Shown: one piece after another, positions 57,869 through 64,000 of the stretch
How positions within the stretch are numbered: position 1 is the first letter of the stretch
How the letters are laid out: each line of letters begins with the position of its first letter
DNA from: Pelodera strongyloides
Lineage: Eukaryota; Nematoda; Chromadorea; Rhabditida; Rhabditidae
NCBI GenBank assembly: GCA_036852015.1
Contig: JAANDG010000006.1
Coordinates: 372,001-436,000 of the forward strand
Direction of reading: 5' to 3'
DNA length: 64,000 nt
The notes under the pieces: model-generated
Told to the model about the DNA's origin: nothing
Database searches by the model: none
What the model saw: the letters and a program-made list of their open reading frames with translations, nothing else
Translations under genes and position numbers: made by a program

Positions 57869-58124
57869 GCATTCCGAAGAAAGTTATTGAGTTTTCAAGT
57901 CCGCGCGATGAAACAGAATTTCCTACCTAGCCTGCACGTTCCTTAATCAAAAGTAAGACCCTTCAACACAATTAATTCCAGACGGCATAACTTAAAAAAT
58001 TTCACAGGAATTCTCGCCAGTTCTCTACTACTGCATGTTTGCCCCTATCAAGTTGAAGGCAACAAATCTATGCATGTCATTTGCTCATCAAAGACGCTGA
58101 ACTAGATTTCTGATGTGGAGGTAC

Positions 58125-58260
58125 CGCGCATTTTCCAAGAAATTGAACCCCGTCGAAAACTCGTGGGACATTCTTTGCGCCGGCCAGCTGCAAGGGTTGT
58201 GGTCCTCCGATCTTACTATGTTTAGAGGCAGCAATTCCTCCGAACTCCCATCGGATAGAT
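58125..58260 (+). pseudogene. possible Tc1/mariner transposase C-terminal fragment
   Basis: The plus frame reads KKLNPVENSWDILCA, resembling the conserved LNPIENLW-x-IL motif near the end of Tc1 transposases. Nothing upstream is recognisable and the frame ends soon after. A weak call based on one motif. Confidence 0.35.
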
Positions 58261-58499
58261 GAGATTCCGCTTGTTCGAAGTCGCGGCCAATAATGGAGGA
58301 CCAACAGAATAACCAGTTTATTACACCAATTATTATTTCTGCGAAAATTTTGTTTGTATAAAAGACGTAAAAAACCAAAATCACTCTAATCGCAATAATT
58401 TAGTCATTTCATGTATTTTTGACTGAAGTTAAGCAATCCGTTTTTTTTGCCTAACGAATGCATGTAGCCTGACTACCCCAGAAAACTTCAGATATTCCC

Positions 58500-58580
58500 A
58501 TTATCCAATTTTGTGGTCGTATAAATATGAAAGAATGTGCCAAGGATTTTCGACGGGTACTTGGGAATACATGTTCGGAA
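58500..58580 (-). pseudogene. possible second Tc1-like fragment, opposite strand
   Basis: The minus frame reads QVPVENPWHILSYLY, again similar to the Tc1 NPIENxWxIL motif. Opposite orientation to the fragment at 58,125. Confidence 0.3.
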
Positions 58581-61204
58581 TACAAAAGAAAGCAAGCAGT
58601 AGCAATAATGAAATACGTTTTTTACTAGAAAATACGATATTGATTGTTGCATGGGTGCACATGATGATGAATACAACGATTGAATATGGATGGATATATT
58701 TCCTTTCCAAATGCCTGTACAAATCGTGAAGGTGAAACAGACTCAGAAACATGTAACAACGATTTCCATGGCGAGCTTGAATGAACAAGCAAACAAGAAC
58801 CACACCCTGATAACGGTTAATGTGTTCTAAGGCGTGTGTAATGACGTTAAGCTGGGAATTAAGTGTTGAAAAGAAAGATTAAACTGAATATGGATTAAAA
58901 AACCTCTATTTTTTGCATAGCTTTACTTTCAAAAAAAAAAGAGAACGTGTGTTAAATAAAAGCCCTTGGCTCATCTATAGTGTTGCTAGTATCCTGCGCC
59001 TGATAACGTGGAAAAAAAATCGGGCATGCGTATTTCTCGCCGCGCACCTTACAAAGTTTTCGCCAGACCCTCGCCAGGTTCTCACGAGTGCGCTGAACAT
59101 CCCAGCGCGAAAACCGGGCGCACACTCGTGGGGCGAATTCATCTCATTTATCTGGTTCTTCGTCAATTTTTGCTTTTTGTTATAGTCGCGCCAAATTAAT
59201 GCTCCAGGGTTCCGCCGCGCACCAGCCGAGGCGCACCAACCGTGTTTTGTCAGTGGAATGCCGTGCTATGATGTGTGAGACTATAGTGGAAGAGCAGAAT
59301 AGTTGTTGCTGCTGTTAATAAAAATGCTTAACTGCTAAGTGGGGGAAAGACCCGATATTTTATACATATTGTGTCCGCCAAAATATAGACACAACTGTAG
59401 ACTTTATTGTAGAGACGTATAATGTAGTTGGAGAAGAAAGTAGATATTTGGTATGAGTCCGATTCCTCATCAACTAGTGCGCTACTATTTATGGAACGCA
59501 CTCGTATTCTGATAAGATGCTAACCCACTCGATAGTAAATCAAGGACAATACTAAATTCCTAGGTATACGTTTTAGCTAACACATTAATGATAGAGATTG
59601 ATGTGCTAAGAAGGACAAAAAAAAATAGGCGCTTCTAGATAGAAGGAAAGGGTTATGTTGCGCCGGGCGTGGTCAACACGATATTTAAAACAGTGACGGA
59701 ATGGTGGGTGCAGTCTCAATTATGCAAAATGACAAGTAATACGCCGCAGGTTTATCCCGGGTGTTTATGATTTATTTGGAATAAACATGTTTTACACCTG
59801 TTCCTTCCTACAGTGCACGTACTTGATTCTGTTCATCTTCTTTGAAAAAAGTTGAAAACGAAAGAAGAAAACAGCTGGCGAAACTTTGAGGAATCACAAT
59901 CGTTACCCTCATAAAGAACCAACTATTTTCCTACATTTTTTAAAACACTATCAAAATGCTGGGAAAATAGCAAAAAATCCGTAATTTATTTCTTGCTGTG
60001 TGATTTTATTATATATACATAAGTTTTACAAAAAAACATGATTAAAAATACTTTGCCAAACTCATTTCGAGCCCCTTTCATATGAATGCGAAATTTGAAC
60101 TTTCGAATCAAGAACCAATATATAAAAAGCAATCGAAACGAACCAGAAATCATTGGAATGAAGTCGTCGTTAGTAAAAGAACCAATCCATGAGCGGTCCT
60201 TGAGAGTACCTAAATTGAGTGTATTTTCATAATCTAGCAGAAAAACGCGACTATTCTGTCGTTCTTAAATTCGTAAACGCTTCAAGGATCCATAAATATT
60301 CCAATTTATCACTAGTCCTACAATCTCAATGTATGACGTTTCTTAAACAGTGGGCGACAAAATTATGTAATAAGCACATACCTCCACTCCTTTTGTGCTT
60401 GAATGCGACTAAAGTGTGGCGCAATACTCTTGCATTGCACAACGTCTGTGTTCTCGTGCACAATTTTTTCTTTATGTCTAGCTTGATAAACCTCTCTTAA
60501 AAGCAATTCTTATATTACAGTGATGCAAAATATGCACGTGTACAATAGGAATTTACTAGTGGAAACATTTATGGTACGATTTTGTTTATCGAAAATACAA
60601 ACAAAAAATCAATATCAGGAGTCTTAATTAATTGGAGCATAAATCGTGAGATTCTATGTGTGCGCGAAGGGAGAGTAAACAACTTGGCGAGGGTTTTCTG
60701 AAACATTGAACAGTTATTTAATTATAAAAATGCAACATAACCTTCTAATTATCCATTACAGATTTTTCGCCAATAAATGACGTGAATTTAAAGGGCGTTT
60801 AAGGGGAATAAAGAACTAAACATAACAATCCAACGAAAGCAGCGAATAAAGTAGTTATGCCTTACTCTGCTAATGTTCCTAAACTACAAAAATAGACTAG
60901 ACTAATGGCACAACGCACATTCCGAATAAAGCCTTTGCTCAAAAATTTCTCATCATTTGGTGGAAACAAAAAATACACCTTGTTTTAAAAAATCGATATT
61001 TGCTGGAATTGTTCTGCTAAAACTCCAGAGAATGAAAGGGTTTTTAGCAAAAATGGTTCGCCTGGCTAATTGAGTGTAATACAATTAAATAGTTATCAGG
61101 CTCTTAATTAGTTATTTACGTACTAGTATGCAATTCCTTTCTTGAAACAACCGAAAAAAGTCAGACTGGATCCTTATCACACATTCCAGCCACGGTACAT
61201 ACTC

Positions 61205-61210
61205 TTTATT
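61205..61210 (-). terminator. AATAAA poly(A) signal overlapping the stop codon
   Basis: Minus strand reads CTC GAA TAA AGA: the TAA stop is the middle of AATAAA. If used, cleavage would leave a 3'UTR of only about 10-20 nt. Confidence 0.5.
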
Positions 61211-64000
61211 CGAGGGAATGCGCTGTCGTAGTGGTATCCTCTGTCACATATGTAGTCGTTTCGGTGGTAGCAGTGTCAGTGTTCGCTGTTGTAGTGTCCG
61301 TGGGGCTTGTTCCATCTGTCACATATGTCGTCGTTTCGGTTGTAGCAGTGTCAGTGTTCGCTGTTGTAGTGTCCGTGGGGCTTGTTCCCTCTGTCACGTA
61401 TGTCGTCGTTTCGGTGGTAGCAGTGTCAGGTGTTCGCCGTTGTAGTGTCCGTGGGGCTTGTTCCCTCTGTCACGTATGTCGTCGTTTCGGTTGTAGCAGT
61501 GTCAGTGTTCGCTGTTGTAGTGTCCGTGGGGCTTGTTCCATCTGTCACATATGTCGTCGTTTCGGTGGTAGCAGTGTCGGTGTTCGCCGTTGTAGTGTCC
61601 GTGGGGCTTGTTCCCTCTGTCACGTATGTCGTCGTTTCGGTTGTAGCAGTGTCAGTGTTCGATGGTGTAGTGTCCGTGGGGCTTGTTCCCTCTGTCACGT
61701 ATGTCGTCGTTTCGGTTGTAGCAGTGTCAGTGTTCGCTGTTGTAGTGTCCGTGGGGCTTGTTCCATCTGTCACGTATGTCGTCGTTTCGGTTGTAGCAGT
61801 GTCAGTGTTCGAGTGTCCGTGTTGTTCCCTCTGTCCGTGTCGTCGTGGGGCAGTTCAGTGTTCCCGTCTGTCACGTATGTCGTCGTTTCGGTGGTAGCAG
61901 TGTCAGTGTTCGCCGTTGTAGTGTCCGTGGGGCTTGTTCCATCTGTCACGTATGTCGTCGTTTCGGTGGTAGCAGTGTCGGTGTTCGCCGTTGTAGTGTC
62001 CGTGGGGATTGTTCCCTCTGTCACGTACGTCGTCGCTTCGGTGGTAGCAGTGTCAGTGTTCGCCGTTGTAGTGTCCGTGGGGCTTGTTCCATCTGTCACG
62101 TATGTCGTCGTTTCGGTGGTAGCAGTGTTCGCTGTTGTATGTCCGTGGGGCTTGTTCCCTTTGTCACATATGTCGTCGTTTCGGTGGTAGCAGTGTCAGT
62201 GTTCGCTGTTGTAGTGTCCGTGGGGCTTGTTCCATCTGTCACATATGTCGTCGTTTCGGTGGTAGCAGTGTCGGTGTTCGCCGTTGTAGTGTCCGTGGGG
62301 CTTGTTCCATCTGTCACGTATGTCGTCGTTTCGGTGGTTGCAGTGTCAGTGTTCGCCGTTGTAGTGTCCGTGGGGATTGTTCCCTCTGTCACGTACGTCG
62401 TCGCTTCGGTGGTAGCAGTGTCAGTGTGCGCTGTTGTGGTGTCCGTGGGGCTTGTTCCCTCTGTCACGTATGTCGTCGTTTCGGTGGTAGCAGTGTCAGT
62501 GTTCGCCGTTGTAGTGTCCGTGGGGCTTGTTCCATCTGTCACATATGTCGTCGTTTCGGTGGTAGCAGTGTCGGTGTTCGCCGTTGTAGTGTCCGTGGGG
62601 CTTGTTCCATCTGTCACGTATGTCGTCGTTTCGGTGGTTGCAGTGTCAGTGTTCAGTGTCCGTCCCTCTGTCACGTGTTCGCTTCGGTGGTAGCAGTGTC
62701 AGTGTTCGTGTTGGGTCCGTTTGTTCCCTCTGTCACGTACGTCGTCGCTTCGGTGGTAGCAGTGTCAGTGTGCGCTGTTGTAGTGTCCGTGGGGCTTGTT
62801 CCCTCTGTCACGTATGTCGTCGTTTCGGTGGTCGCAGTGTCAGTGTTCGCTGTTGTAGTGTCCGTGGGGCTTGTTCCCTCTGTCACGTATGTCGTCGTTT
62901 CGGTGGTAGCAGTGTCAGTGTTCGATGTTGTAGTGTCCGTGGGGCTTGTTCCCTCTGTCACGTATGTCGTCGTTTCGGTTGTAGCAGTGTCAGTGTTCAA
63001 TGTTGTAGTGTCCGTGGGGCTTGTTCCCTCTGTCACGTATGTCGTCGTTTCGGTGGTAGCTGTGTCAGTGTTCGCTGTTGTAGTGTCCGTGGGGCTTGTT
63101 CCCTCTGTCACGTATGTCGTCGTTTCGGTGGTCGCAGTGTCAGTGTTCGCTGTTGTAGTGTCCGTGGGGCTTGTTCCCTCTGTCACGTATGTCGTCGTTT
63201 CGGTGGTCGCAGTGTCAGTGTTCGCTGTTGTAGTGTCCGTGGGGTTTGTTCCCTCTGTCACGTACGTCGTCGTTTCGGTGGTAGCAGTGTCAGTGTGCGA
63301 TGTTGTGGTGTCCGTGGGGCTTGTTCCCTTTGTCACATATGTCGTCGTTTCGGTGGTCGCAGTGTCAGTGTTCGCTGTTGTAGTGTCCGTGGGGCTTGTT
63401 CCCTCTGTCACGTATGTCGTCGTTTCGGTGGTCGCAGTGTCAGTGTTCGCTGTTGTAGTGTCCGTGTGGCTTGTTCCCTCTGTCACGTATGTCGTCGTTT
63501 CGGTGGTCGCAGTGTCAGTGTTCGCTGTTGTAGTGTCCGTGGGGCTTGTTACCTCTGTCACGTATGTCGTCGTCTCGGTGGTCGCAGTGTCAGTGTTCGC
63601 TGTTGTAGTGTCCGTGGGGCTTGTTCCCTCTGTCACGTATGTCGTCTTTTCGGTGGTCGCAGTGTCAGTGTTCGCTGTTGTAGTGTCCGTGGGGCTTGTT
63701 ACCTCTGTCACGTATGTCGTCGTCTCGGTGGTAGCAGTGTCAGTGTTCGCTGTTGTAGTCTCTGTGGGGCTTGTTCCCTTTGTCACGTATGTCGTCGTTT
63801 CGGTCGTAGGAGTGTCAGTGTTCGCTGTTGTAGTGTCCGTGGGGCTTGTTCCCTCTGTCACGTATGTAGTCGTTTCGGTGATCGCAGTGTCAGTGTTCGC
63901 TGTTGTAGTGTCCGTGGGGTTTGTTCCCTCTGTCACGTACGTCGTCGTTTCGGTGGTAGCAGTGTCAGTGTGCGCTGTTGTGGTGTCCGTGGGGCTTGTT
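61206..64000 (-). CDS. Thr-rich mucin-like protein, 3' end (partial, runs off window)
   Basis: The minus strand codes a tandem array of 25-residue units (TEGTSPTDTTTANTDTATTE-TTTYV), about 37 copies of 75 bp, ending ...EDTTTTAHSLE-stop at 61,206. Thr dominates, so dense O-glycosylation is expected. The N-terminus and any folded domain lie beyond 64,000. The frame is open from 62,671 to the window edge but is broken at about 61,430 (one extra base), 61,815-61,860, 62,125 and 62,650-62,720, where units are scrambled. The unit differs from those of genes A and B. The stop codon lies inside an AATAAA hexamer. Confidence 0.75.

Larger units (their letters stand above)
57732..61205. other. intergenic region with decayed transposon pieces
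   Basis: No supported gene. Holds a TA microsatellite (57,829-57,864) and two short Tc1-like fragments listed separately. The rest is AT-rich with no recognisable exon or RNA gene. Confidence 0.45.

Noticed and set aside
61231..62693. Plus-strand Val/Ser-rich open frames over the 75-bp array
   Set aside because: Same periodicity artefact; the minus frame has mucin composition and a sensible terminus.

Overview
This is eukaryotic DNA, most probably from a nematode. Genes are split into many short exons (about 60-200 nt) with GT-AG introns. Several start codons lie directly behind a pyrimidine-tract/AG acceptor (TTCAG or TTTAG next to ATG), as expected for spliced-leader trans-splicing or a 5'UTR intron. 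The protein families (EB-module/lustrin Cys-rich secreted protein, calumenin, CLCC1-like channel, large Ser/Thr mucins) also fit a nematode. Exon-rich genes fit a diplogastrid or strongylid better than Caenorhabditis, but the species cannot be named from sequence alone. There are no bacterial operons, CRISPR arrays or rRNA genes.

Layout. 0.6-2.1 kb (+): a four-transmembrane protein in five exons. 3.6-5.0 kb (+): the C-terminal two-thirds of a CLCC1-type endoplasmic-reticulum channel protein. 5.6-8.4 kb (-): a 413-residue secreted Cys-rich EB/lustrin protein in ten exons. 9.4-11.4 kb (-): a complete nine-exon calumenin/reticulocalbin gene. 11.4-16.4 kb: intergenic, with one foldback transposon. 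16.5-17.3 kb (+): a 67-residue secreted peptide gene.

18.1-52.3 kb (-) is the notable part. Two large, paralogous, head-to-tail genes (gene A 18,145-35,471; gene B 36,682-52,329) encode an unusual architecture: a short N-terminal type II membrane anchor; a furin-like R-x-K-R site; a von Willebrand A-like domain; a Ser/Thr/Pro mucin stalk built of 13-residue (39-nt) tandem units; then four (A) or six (B) further VWA-like domains. Each of these later domains is carried on a five-exon cassette bounded by phase-0 introns. Cassettes come in two types and have been duplicated locally, including a recent ~5-kb duplication in gene B. Gene A carries many frame breaks in its repeat array and a frameshift in one cassette, so it is either decaying or imperfectly assembled.

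52.3-61.2 kb: no convincing gene, but many mobile remnants, including a 4.4-kb TTAA-flanked inverted-repeat element and a perfect 57-bp-arm palindrome. 61.2-64.0 kb (-): the 3' end of a third mucin-like gene made of 25-residue Thr-rich units and running off the window.

Together the 18-64 kb half looks like a cluster of extracellular, heavily O-glycosylated surface or matrix proteins evolving by cassette and repeat duplication, with TTAA foldback elements, a LINE and small MITEs inserted in introns. Exon boundaries were assigned by eye from splice consensus, frame continuity and comparison between paralogous cassettes.
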